DNA of 7,740 nucleotides, from contig JAKSCW010000340.1 of assembly GCA_022360375.1 (NCBI GenBank), positions 1-7,740 of the forward strand, read 5' to 3'. Every line of letters begins with the position of its first letter. The first letter of the stretch is position 1. This DNA comes from Balneolales bacterium. Lineage in GTDB: Bacteria; Bacteroidota; Rhodothermia; Balneolales; Balneolaceae. Both the position numbers and the translations under genes were made by a program. Below, in pieces: positions 1 through 6,523 of the stretch. The notes under the pieces are model-generated. The model did not search any database. It was not told the origin of the DNA and saw only the letters and a list, made by a program, of their open reading frames with translations.

Positions 1-160
1 CATTGCGTTGTTCAAAAACCTGCCCGAATCGGAAAAAGCCAAAGTGATCTTCATTCATTTCAATCATACCAATCCGCTCATTTTGAATTCCATGGAGAGG
101 AAGCAAGTAGAAGACCTTGGATATAACGTGGCTTATGAAGGAATGAGGATCGAACTATGA
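1..160 (+). CDS. PqqB-like MBL-fold metallo-hydrolase, C-terminal part (5' truncated by window)
   Basis: An open frame enters from the left edge (first full codon at position 2) and ends at the TGA at 158-160, giving the last 52 residues of a protein. Two pieces are recognisable: FIHFNHTNP, which corresponds to the HINNTNP segment near the end of PqqB, and the tail YNVAYEGMRIEL, which matches the typical PqqB ending. PqqB proteins have a metallo-beta-lactamase fold and in PQQ producers take part in late steps of cofactor synthesis. Bacteroidota-type genomes often carry such homologues without an obvious PQQ pathway, so the true reaction here is unknown. The zinc-binding HxHxDH motif would lie upstream and cannot be checked. 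The stop codon overlaps the start of the next gene (ATGA), which indicates co-transcription and probably coupled translation. Confidence 0.8.
   Translation, partial: IALFKNLPESEKAKVIFIHFNHTNPLILNSMERKQVEDLGYNVAYEGMRIEL
145..149 (+). promoter_or_regulatory. Shine-Dalgarno-like GAGGA ahead of the VOC gene
   Basis: GAGGA lies 7 nt before the ATG at 157, inside the last codons of the PqqB-like gene. It supports the start at 157 over later ATGs in the same frame. It is the clearest Shine-Dalgarno match in the window. The other genes have weak or no matches, as is usual in this group of bacteria. Confidence 0.5.
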
Positions 161-522
161 GCAAACTTCTCAACATTAGCCCTGTTCTTCCGGTAAAATC
201 GATGGAAGAAGAAATGAAATTCTTTGCGGAGCTTGGATTCAGAAACGTATATGATTCCACCAATTATACCGACACACTTGATTACGCTGTTGTTTACCGT
301 GCAGAACAAGCCATTCATCTTCAACTTTTTGGAGATCATAAGTTTGAAGGACAGCAGATTAAAATATGGGTTCAAAATGTGAATGACTTTGCTTCAGAAT
401 TCGATTCCAAAAACATTGATTACAATCGTCGGAATAACACCCCATGGGAAACCCATGAATTGGGAATATATTCACCTTCAGGTCATGCCATCTTTTTTGT
501 CCAGGATTTGAATAACTCTTAA
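157..522 (+). CDS. VOC-superfamily protein (glyoxalase / bleomycin-resistance fold)
   Basis: This 121-residue protein has the length of a single-chain bleomycin-resistance-type VOC protein. The paired beta-alpha-beta-beta-beta modules are visible. The first is SPVLPVKSMEEEMKFFAELGF (roughly 8-28) followed by strands through HLQLF (54-58). The second is IKIWVQNVNDFASEF (68-82), ending in ELGIYSPSGHAIFFVQDL (101-118). His54 and Glu101 lie near where VOC enzymes place metal ligands, but the bleomycin-binding subgroup works without metal. It could therefore bind and sequester a small molecule, or be an isomerase or lyase. The substrate cannot be assigned. There is no signal peptide, so it should be cytosolic. 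The start is supported by the GAGGA at 145-149 and the ATGA overlap with the PqqB-like gene. No clear terminator follows, and the stop lies only a few bases before the repeats at 526-577. Confidence 0.85.
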   Translation: MSKLLNISPVLPVKSMEEEMKFFAELGFRNVYDSTNYTDTLDYAVVYRAEQAIHLQLFGDHKFEGQQIKIWVQNVNDFASEFDSKNIDYNRRNNTPWETHELGIYSPSGHAIFFVQDLNNS

Positions 523-525
523 ATC

Positions 526-577
526 ACCACTCATCCCATTAAATCGACCGCTCATCCGGTTTTGATTCCGTCTGTCC
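526..577 (+). promoter_or_regulatory. Tandem 21-bp-spaced direct repeats, probable LytTR regulator binding sites
   Basis: ACCACTCATCC at 526-536 and ACCGCTCATCC at 547-557 match at 10 of 11 bases and start exactly 21 bp apart, two helical turns. A third, weaker copy, TCCGTCTGTCC, sits at 567-577, 20 bp on. Each copy begins one base before a 9-mer that resembles the known AlgR (LytTR) site CCGTTCGTC: 6/9, 7/9 and 7/9 matches. LytTR proteins typically bind pairs of direct repeats on one face of the helix. The repeats lie directly upstream of a receptor gene whose downstream neighbours encode a LytS-type kinase and LytTR regulator. Binding by that regulator (4069-4812) is inference; the repeat and its spacing are seen directly. 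Confidence 0.65.
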
Positions 578-588
578 TGAAATCCCTA

Positions 589-596
589 TAGCTTTG
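589..596 (+). promoter_or_regulatory. Candidate Bacteroidetes-type -7 element (TAgcTTTG)
   Basis: TAGCTTTG matches the TAnnTTTG consensus of the housekeeping sigma factor in Bacteroidetes. A start site a few bases downstream (about 600-604) would leave a leader of roughly 45 nt before the ATG at 646. The nearest upstream TTTG (561-564) is 24 bp away, longer than the usual 19-22, so the -33 element is poor. The third repeat (567-577) overlaps that zone. This arrangement would suit an activator-dependent promoter. An eight-base motif can occur by chance. Confidence 0.35.
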
Positions 597-645
597 AGGG
601 GTTCCCGATAATTTAGCAGCGAACAATAAACTTAATTCATCAAGA

Positions 646-2940
646 ATGATTCGCTCAATTTTAATACTAACAACCCTAATTACATACATGGTGCCAACTT
701 CAGGGGTTGCACAAGAAAACGAACAACGCCAGGGTTCGATTACCGGGCAGGTTGTGGATGCTCAAACTCTTGAACCACTCTTTGGAGTAAACCTGATTAT
801 AGAAAAGACCTTGCAGGGAGACGCTACTGATTTGGAGGGTAACTTTGCTATTGAACCGTTAACCCCGGGGATATACTCCGTTACTGTACGCTACATCGGT
901 TATGAAACAAAAACCATCCCTGATATTATAGTCGGCGCCAACAGGGCACAAATCCTGGAAGTAAAGCTGAACCCTTCCACCGTAATCGGAGACGAAATTA
1001 CCGTTAGCGCCGGGTACTTTTCCGATTCCAAGACCGAAGGAATTGGGAAAGTAAGTTTCAGTAACGAGGAAATTCGTCGTTCACCGGGAGCTGCCCAGGA
1101 GTTGGGACGTGTATTGAACGCGCTTCCAAGCGTTGCTTCCAGGGGAGAAACCAGCCAGGATTTACTGGTGCGAGGGGGGAGTCCTAGTGAGAACGGGAAT
1201 TATATCGACAATATCCCTCTTCCTAACATTCGTCATTTCCAGCTGCAAAGCGGCCAATCGGGCGGACCGATTGGAATTGTAAATACCGAATTGATTTCAG
1301 ATATCGAATTTTCAGCCGGAGCTTTTTCTTCAAAGTTTGGCGAACACCTTTCTTCGGTTTCGAATATTAGCTACCGGGATGGAAATAACACCCGCCTTCG
1401 CGGTGATGCAGGCCTGAATCTCGCCGGTTTTGTGGTTAATCTGGATGGGCCAATCAATGAAAACCTCACCTACCTTGTTTCTGCCCGCCGCAGTTATTTG
1501 GATTTAATCGCAGATGCGATCAATGCCGGGGGAGCGCCTTCGTTCCAGGATGTACAGGCAAAAGTGACCTTTTCACCAAATACCCGAAACGAGATTACTT
1601 TCCTAAATATCTATGGAGGCAGTCTCTTCGAAAATGATGTGGACGAAGCTTTTGATGAAGGGTTTGAAGACGCTGTTTCAAACGAAAATATTCAAAACAC
1701 TGCGGGTTTAAACTGGCGGCATTTATGGGGAAATGGATACTCCAATACATCCATTTCCTATTCTTTCAGAGATCAGGATCAACTCCTTACAAATGTATTA
1801 ACAAACGCTACTTCCGTCGACTATGAATCTATGGAAGCCATGGCTGTACTACGAAACGTGAATTACCTACGTTTGAATTCGAAAAACAGTATTGAATTTG
1901 GATTAGAGTTACGGGCTGAGCAGAACGATTATGATTACTTCATCGCTGCACAAACAAATCGTTCAGGAGAAGTACAGCCAGATATTTTTGTAAACAATGA
2001 GGTGAATGGAAGTATCAGCTCTGCTTTTGGTGCCTATACTGTTCAGCTAACTCCGCGACTTTCCAGTACCATTGGGTTGCGCGGAAACTACAACTCTTAT
2101 AATGAAGATTTTAATATTGCACCCAGGGCAAAAGCACGGTACCAGGTAAACAGCCGGTTCGGAATCAATGCTTCGTATGGAATTCAATACCAGGCAGCTC
2201 CACGGTACCTGATCTCTCAAAATGAGGTGCTTGCTGATCTTAAAAGTACCCGCTCCGATCACTACATACTTGGTTTAGATTACCTTCTTACGGATGACAC
2301 CCAGTTAACCATTGAGGTGTATAACAAGGAATACCGTAATGCACCCATTCTTCCTGAAATAAATACCATTGGTGATCCGAGTTACATCCTGGATGCCTTC
2401 GACCAGTTTTATGATGTATTAGAAGACGATGGAGAAGCTTACGCACGTGGAGTTGAATTTCTTATTCAAAAGAAACTGGCTGTGGATTTTTATGGAATGG
2501 TTTCCGCATCCTATTACCGAACCCGATACAAAGATTTCAATGGCGATTGGCAGGATCGCATCTTCGATAACCAGTATCTCTTTAGCGTGATTGGTGGATA
2601 TCGCCCTAATGACCTTTGGGAACTTAGCGTACGGTGGAGCATTTTAGGTGGCCGTTCTTACACCCCCATTGATCCGGTCGCATCAGCCGCAGCCGGAACT
2701 GAAATTCTGGACCTAACCCGATTCAATGAAGAAACCTACCCGGCCTACCATTCTCTGTTTGCTCGTGTTGATCGCCGCTTCTTCCTGAAAAGAACAAATA
2801 TGGTGGTGTTCCTGGAAGTTTGGAATGCATATAACCAGCAAAATGTAGAAACCGATTTCTGGAATATTCAAACTCAGGAAATAGACCGGGCTACCCAGTT
2901 CAATTTGCTGCCGGTAAGTGGTTTCAAGTTTGAATTCTAA
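646..2940 (+). CDS. TonB-dependent outer-membrane receptor with carboxypeptidase-like regulatory domain
   Basis: A 764-residue outer-membrane transporter driven by TonB-ExbBD. Residues 1-22 form a signal peptide with a predicted cut at GVA^Q. Residues 30-108 are a carboxypeptidase-D-regulatory-like beta domain (GSITGQVVDAQTLEPLFGVN, then TDLEGNFAIEPLTPGIYSV and YIGYE). A TonB-box-like DEITVSA follows at 116-122. The plug runs from about 140 to 245 and contains RRSPGAAQELGRVLNALPSV, LLVRGGSPSENGNYIDNIPL and ISDIEFSAGAFSSKFGEH. The rest alternates like a 22-strand barrel and ends in the aromatic FKFEF expected for BAM recognition. At 764 residues it is shorter than SusC proteins (about 1000), and no SusD lipoprotein gene adjoins, so polysaccharide uptake of the Sus type is unlikely. 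The substrate is unknown. Twenty-three bases separate it from the kinase gene, so one operon is likely. The start is chosen for the signal peptide. Confidence 0.93.
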   Translation: MIRSILILTTLITYMVPTSGVAQENEQRQGSITGQVVDAQTLEPLFGVNLIIEKTLQGDATDLEGNFAIEPLTPGIYSVTVRYIGYETKTIPDIIVGANRAQILEVKLNPSTVIGDEITVSAGYFSDSKTEGIGKVSFSNEEIRRSPGAAQELGRVLNALPSVASRGETSQDLLVRGGSPSENGNYIDNIPLPNIRHFQLQSGQSGGPIGIVNTELISDIEFSAGAFSSKFGEHLSSVSNISYRDGNNTRLRGDAGLNLAGFVVNLDGPINENLTYLVSARRSYLDLIADAINAGGAPSFQDVQAKVTFSPNTRNEITFLNIYGGSLFENDVDEAFDEGFEDAVSNENIQNTAGLNWRHLWGNGYSNTSISYSFRDQDQLLTNVLTNATSVDYESMEAMAVLRNVNYLRLNSKNSIEFGLELRAEQNDYDYFIAAQTNRSGEVQPDIFVNNEVNGSISSAFGAYTVQLTPRLSSTIGLRGNYNSYNEDFNIAPRAKARYQVNSRFGINASYGIQYQAAPRYLISQNEVLADLKSTRSDHYILGLDYLLTDDTQLTIEVYNKEYRNAPILPEINTIGDPSYILDAFDQFYDVLEDDGEAYARGVEFLIQKKLAVDFYGMVSASYYRTRYKDFNGDWQDRIFDNQYLFSVIGGYRPNDLWELSVRWSILGGRSYTPIDPVASAAAGTEILDLTRFNEETYPAYHSLFARVDRRFFLKRTNMVVFLEVWNAYNQQNVETDFWNIQTQEIDRATQFNLLPVSGFKFEF

Positions 2941-2963
2941 TCCTTTTTTCGGATAATTTTCCC

Positions 2964-4088
2964 ATGACTCAAGCTCAAAAACATACTCCCGTTGAGATTC
3001 CTGATAACTTCGCGAAAATGTTGGTTGGGTTGTGGGTGTTTTTTTCGGTTTCATTTGGACTGGTTAGTTCCTGGTTGTTTGCCAGCCTCGACCCTGACAC
3101 CATGACCAGAAAATGGTGGGAAGGGTTTACCTATTCAGCAATTTATTCCTTCCTTTTTCTGCTTTTTTTTGGGACTACCTGGAGATGGCTTCTTTTAAAG
3201 TTTCCCCTGGAAAAGCCCAAGGCATTATTCTACCATGCTATCGCACAAATACTTAATTCATTTATAGGTTTTGGGCTTGGGCTTCTCATTACTGAGAGTA
3301 TTCATGATCTTTTTTATTTAGATCAGCATCTGGTTGTGGAAAAATCAAGCATCGGTTTAATCGTGATCTCCCTGTTCTGCCTTATCGGAGTATTACTCAC
3401 TAATGGTTTTTTCTATTCTACCGCATACATGAGAAGGTCTATGGATGCCGAAAAAAGACGTGTTGATTCTGAACTAAGTGCTTTAAGAGCCCAAATCAAC
3501 CCTCATTTTTTATTTAATTCACTGAATTCTATTGCAGCTTTAATCCGAATTTCCCCCGAAGAAGCAGAACATGTAACCGAAGACCTTGCTGATGTTTTCC
3601 GTTACACCCTTCGTTCCAGTGATCGTGCTCTCGTTTCACTACATGAAGAACTCAAGATCATTCAATTATATCTCAATATCGAACAGGCACGATTTAAAGA
3701 AAGGCTGACCGTAGAAATAAATGCAGCTGATGAACTTCATTCTACGTGTATTCCTGTGCTCACTCTCCAGCCCTTAATTGAGAATTCCATCAAACATGGA
3801 GTAAGCAAAAAGGAAGGAAATCATACCGTTTCCCTGAACATATCCCGGCACAATGATCTTCTGGAGATTCATATACAAGATACCGGCCCGGGTTTTCCGC
3901 ACCACGATTTTTTCAAGCTACTGGAAAATGGTACCGGCCTTTCTAATGTATTCCAGCGACTCCGGCTTCACTTCGGGGAAAAAGTGGATGGAGCCATTGC
4001 TAATGATGGGCTCCGGCTTCGCTTTCCCATAGTAGAGAGCCAATTTCCGGAAACAAAATTCCTTACTCATGAAAGCGTTCCTGGTTGA
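2964..4088 (+). CDS. LytS/YehU-type membrane sensor histidine kinase (His_kinase family)
   Basis: A 374-residue inner-membrane kinase. Four hydrophobic segments (about 19-42, 55-78, 88-110 and 129-152) form the N-terminal half; there is no PAS, GAF or large periplasmic sensor domain. A short coiled region (157-174) leads to the phospho-acceptor box LRAQINPHFLFNSLNSI, with His181 as the likely phosphorylated residue. The ATPase part shows the N box PLIENSIKHG (Asn274), the DTGPGF box (Asp306) and GTGLSN (323-328), all intact. This is the His_kinase/HATPase_c arrangement of the LytS, BtsS and YpdA class, which signals to LytTR regulators. It lies 23 bp after the receptor stop with no promoter or terminator seen between, and its 3' end overlaps the regulator start by 20 bp. 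The signal is unknown; with such short loops it may sense a ligand within the membrane or a partner protein. Confidence 0.93.
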   Translation: MTQAQKHTPVEIPDNFAKMLVGLWVFFSVSFGLVSSWLFASLDPDTMTRKWWEGFTYSAIYSFLFLLFFGTTWRWLLLKFPLEKPKALFYHAIAQILNSFIGFGLGLLITESIHDLFYLDQHLVVEKSSIGLIVISLFCLIGVLLTNGFFYSTAYMRRSMDAEKRRVDSELSALRAQINPHFLFNSLNSIAALIRISPEEAEHVTEDLADVFRYTLRSSDRALVSLHEELKIIQLYLNIEQARFKERLTVEINAADELHSTCIPVLTLQPLIENSIKHGVSKKEGNHTVSLNISRHNDLLEIHIQDTGPGFPHHDFFKLLENGTGLSNVFQRLRLHFGEKVDGAIANDGLRLRFPIVESQFPETKFLTHESVPG

Positions 4089-4812
4089 TGACGAGTCCCT
4101 TGCTCGTGAGCGACTCCGATCTTTACTTGATCATACCGATGGATTTCTGGAAATCATTGGAGAATCCGGGGTAGCCTCTGAAGCTATCACAGAAATTAAT
4201 CACCTTAAACCCGATGTGGTTTTCCTGGATATCCAGATGCCGGGACTGGATGGTTTTGATGTGATTTCTTTACTTGAAAAGCCACTTCCTTACATTGTGT
4301 TTGTAACCGCTTATGACCAGTATGCCATTAAAGCGTTTGAAGTTTTTGCGCTGGATTATCTTACTAAACCCGTTCGGCTTGAACGTCTTCAGCATTGTCT
4401 CTCCAGGTTGAAAGATTTAGATATAATGAAAGCATCTCAGTCAAAATCATTAGACCAGGCTCTGGAAGAACAGCAACAAAAACCACTACATGTTTTAACT
4501 GCCAAAAAAGGACGGAATATCCATGTCCTGGATGTGAATGATGTGCTTTACATCGAAGCTAAAGAGAAGCTATTGTATGCACACACTCCGGATGCAAAAT
4601 TTCGGATTGAAGGAACCCTGGATGCCCTGGAACATCGGCTGGGGGACGGTCGCTTTGTTCGGGTACACCGCTCTTACCTTGTTGGGGTAAAGCATATTCA
4701 GGAGTTAATTCCCTGGTTTTCAGGAACGTATGAACTCAAACTTTCAAATGGTGTTCAACTTGGTGTATCGCGACGGAGAGTTAAAGAAGTAAAAGAGTAT
4801 TTGGGAGTATAA
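4069..4812 (+). CDS. LytTR-family response regulator (LytR/AlgR type)
   Basis: A 247-residue cytosolic transcription factor. Residues 1-117 are a receiver domain with the acidic pair Asp7/Asp8, phospho-acceptor Asp54 (VVFLDIQMPGLDG), the switch Thr80 (VFVTAYDQYAIKAFE) and Lys100 (DYLTKP). A linker at 118-142, rich in Gln and Glu, joins it to a LytTR DNA-binding domain at about 143-247, with the family hallmarks DVLYIEAKEK, FVRVHRSYLV (196-205) and VSRRRVKEVKEYL. All phosphorylation residues are intact. The 20-bp overlap with the kinase gene supports a cognate pair and translational coupling. The 21-bp-spaced repeats at 526-577 upstream of the receptor gene are the best candidate target, so the regulator probably controls its own operon; that part is inference. 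The stop codon sits within the A-tract that is the T-tract of the convergent gene's terminator. Confidence 0.95.
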   Translation: MKAFLVDDESLARERLRSLLDHTDGFLEIIGESGVASEAITEINHLKPDVVFLDIQMPGLDGFDVISLLEKPLPYIVFVTAYDQYAIKAFEVFALDYLTKPVRLERLQHCLSRLKDLDIMKASQSKSLDQALEEQQQKPLHVLTAKKGRNIHVLDVNDVLYIEAKEKLLYAHTPDAKFRIEGTLDALEHRLGDGRFVRVHRSYLVGVKHIQELIPWFSGTYELKLSNGVQLGVSRRRVKEVKEYLGV

Positions 4813-4856
4813 AAAAATGGCCGTGCCGGGCTTGGTCCGTTATTGTCGGCACGACC
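4811..4856 (-). terminator. Intrinsic terminator of the convergent Lcl-domain gene
   Basis: Inverted arms GGCCGTGCCG (4819-4828) and CGGCACGACC (4847-4856) enclose an 18-nt loop. Read on the - strand all ten pairs form (one G-U wobble), and the stem is followed by A then seven T (4817-4811), the layout of a Rho-independent terminator. It starts 15 nt after the Lcl-gene stop. Read on the + strand the same stem has a C-A mismatch and no T-tract follows, so it should serve the - strand gene far better than the regulator operon. Confidence 0.8.
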
Positions 4857-4870
4857 ATCACCGACCACTT

Positions 4871-6400
4871 CTACTTCAGCAATATCATTTTCCTGGTTTC
4901 CATTGGGGAACCAGCCTGGAACAAGGTGTAGAAATAGACACCACCAGGCATTGAATCCGCTTTCCATTCAAAACTATATGATCCCATCGCCAGCGTTCCG
5001 TTTATCAACGTGGAAACTTCCTGCCCAATGCTGTTATAGATTTTCAGGCTTACCTGCTCGCTGGAGAACAATGAAAATGAAATAATGGTGCTTGGGTTGA
5101 AAGGGTTTGGATAGTTTTGCTGCAACTCGAAGTTCTTGATTGTGGAAGTTTCTTCTTCGTTGTTGGTTATAATCTGAGCATCCCGAACCAATCGAATATA
5201 GTTGTAAATACGAATTGCATCTCCTTGTGGGCCATTCCCTTCCGGATAATTATCCGGGTCTCCGGTTTTTGGGTCGCTGCGTTGTGCCCCTGCCCCATGT
5301 ACATCTGTCCAATCATTCGGAAAATAACCTAGTGCCTTTCCAAAGCAGATATACACAGAATTCATGCCCATCCCGTTGTATCCGATATGAGTTGTACCAG
5401 TCCAAAAGAAAGGATAATCCATTTCCCCACTCTCGTTCACAATAGAAGAGATTTCAAAAACCGGATCAATGGCAGCTGAATTGGTTGCTTCCGGACTGCG
5501 GGAATAATCCACTAAACTGTGTAACTCCTTAGCATTGGGCAGTCTCCAGTCGGAATAACCCAGATAATTTTCCGCGTTTTTTTCGGCTACCCAATCAAGT
5601 GCATCCCCCCAATTTAATCCTTCCCCATTGTCGTATTTTGCCCACATCAAATGCGTTGCGTTGTCTGTAATGGTATTATCTCCGTTATCCGTAAAATCGT
5701 TGATTCCATAGCTAGTGTTCCCACGCACATAATACATGTAGTTCAGCTTGGATTCCGGAATTTGGCTTTCCGATGGGTATCCTTTGATTCGTCCATCCGC
5801 CAGGTTCAAGCCAAATGCTGCTTCCTGGTTACCGAATACCAAACCAGTGTATTCATTGCTGCTCCAAAATTGCGCATCGATAAGCCGTTCTCCTGAATCT
5901 TCGTCACCATAGCCAAATTCAAAATATTCTGTATCAATGAATGGAATAAGACCATCCGCTGTGGCCGAACCAGAAGCATCCGTTCCGGTGAAGTTCATGA
6001 GTGAGTATAATTCCTTCATGGTTGGGGCGCGCCAGTCATCAAAACCTCCATATCTTTCCGAATTCAAGGTGGAAGGGTACTCCATAGCTGCATCAAATGT
6101 AAATTTATCGTCCACATCAATAGTGCCATCATTATTCCAGTCAGCACTTCGGGTCCAGGTGAGCCCGGTTACGTTATCGTAAATCGTCAATAAGTCTTCG
6201 CTGATAGTATACTCCATTCCATTTCCCGCGAAGTGTGCATCCTGACCATAAAACATGCTCCCTTGCTGGGGTTGATTGATCTCATTACCCAGATCGTTAT
6301 AAAAAGTCTCTTGTGCTGTATCCACAATTGGGTATGTTTGAGCTATAAGTGCTGAATTTGAAAGTGCTGCAATGAGAGTAACGCCCAGGTAGTATTTCAT
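4871..6400 (-). CDS. Secreted protein with two Lcl (DUF1566) domains and a T9SS type A sorting domain
   Basis: A 509-residue exported protein. Residues 1-20 are a signal peptide (cut at LIA^QTYP). Two Lcl_C/DUF1566 units follow. Unit one (about 72-227) has YDNVTGLTW, GGFDDWRAPTMKELYSL and QFWSSNEYTG. Unit two (about 236-410) has DNGDNTITDNATHLMW, GYSDWRLPNAKELHSL and FFWTGTTHIG. Unit one carries an EF-hand-like loop, DWNNDGTIDVDD (87-98), with acidic or Asn residues at loop positions 1, 3, 5, 9 and 12. Residues 423-509 are a type IX secretion sorting domain (NYPNPFNPST at 429-438, LKIYNSIGQEV, GGVYFYTL, KMILLK at the end), so the protein is probably carried across the outer membrane and released or held on the surface. 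Lcl domains are named after a Legionella collagen-like adhesin; their role here is unknown. The frame stays open for 130 codons upstream, but the start at 6400 is chosen because it gives the signal peptide and avoids overlap with the divergent gene. Confidence 0.88.
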   Translation of the reverse strand: MKYYLGVTLIAALSNSALIAQTYPIVDTAQETFYNDLGNEINQPQQGSMFYGQDAHFAGNGMEYTISEDLLTIYDNVTGLTWTRSADWNNDGTIDVDDKFTFDAAMEYPSTLNSERYGGFDDWRAPTMKELYSLMNFTGTDASGSATADGLIPFIDTEYFEFGYGDEDSGERLIDAQFWSSNEYTGLVFGNQEAAFGLNLADGRIKGYPSESQIPESKLNYMYYVRGNTSYGINDFTDNGDNTITDNATHLMWAKYDNGEGLNWGDALDWVAEKNAENYLGYSDWRLPNAKELHSLVDYSRSPEATNSAAIDPVFEISSIVNESGEMDYPFFWTGTTHIGYNGMGMNSVYICFGKALGYFPNDWTDVHGAGAQRSDPKTGDPDNYPEGNGPQGDAIRIYNYIRLVRDAQIITNNEEETSTIKNFELQQNYPNPFNPSTIISFSLFSSEQVSLKIYNSIGQEVSTLINGTLAMGSYSFEWKADSMPGGVYFYTLFQAGSPMETRKMILLK

Positions 6401-6523
6401 GAGTATCTGTTTGTTTGCTTGCTTGTTTAGACGGAAGCCATATCGACATCCCTCGCTGCTGTTATCATTTTTTTCTGAAGCCTCCCTTTTTATATTCTGA
6501 AAAAACCAATTAACCCATTTCCA
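6401..6523. other. Divergent intergenic region
   Basis: These 123 bases separate two divergently transcribed genes for exported proteins, so both promoters should lie here. I see no good TTG / TAnnTTTG pair on either strand. There are A/T-rich stretches around 6466-6474 and 6487-6506, and a tetranucleotide repeat next to the - strand start. Neither start codon has a clear Shine-Dalgarno sequence. No copy of the CTCATCC repeat found at 526-557 is present, so control by the LytTR regulator is not supported. Confidence 0.6.
6408..6427 (-). repeat. Imperfect tetranucleotide repeat in the leader of the Lcl-domain gene
   Basis: Five units on the + strand read TGTT TGTT TGCT TGCT TGTT. In the - strand mRNA this is an A-rich AACA/AGCA tract that ends 7 nt before the ATG at 6400, in the position normally taken by a Shine-Dalgarno sequence. 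It may aid ribosome loading through its A-rich unstructured character, or be prone to slippage. Five impure units are short for a slippage locus. Confidence 0.6.

Noticed and set aside
584..600. Possible small hairpin CCCT...AGGG after the VOC gene, as a terminator for 1-522
   Set aside because: The stem is only four base pairs with a nine-base loop and no T-tract follows; it also overlaps the candidate -7 box.
2713..3054. A 113-codon - strand frame across the receptor-kinase junction
   Set aside because: It overlaps the conserved barrel end of the receptor and the first membrane segment of the kinase; no domain, signal peptide or ribosome site supports it.
3960..4020. Ten-base direct repeat CTCCGGCTTC at 3960-3969 and 4011-4020 in the kinase gene
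   Set aside because: Both copies encode the similar peptides LRLHF and LRLRF in the same frame, 17 codons apart, as expected of the conserved end of the ATPase domain; no regulatory sign.
4843..6182. Several + strand frames of 70-81 codons opposite the Lcl-domain gene
   Set aside because: Each is antisense to a protein with clear domains and signal peptide, and none has a recognisable product or initiation signal.
6485..6500. TATATTCT near the serine hydrolase start as a TAnnTTTG box
   Set aside because: It misses two of the six fixed positions and has no TTG at the right distance upstream.
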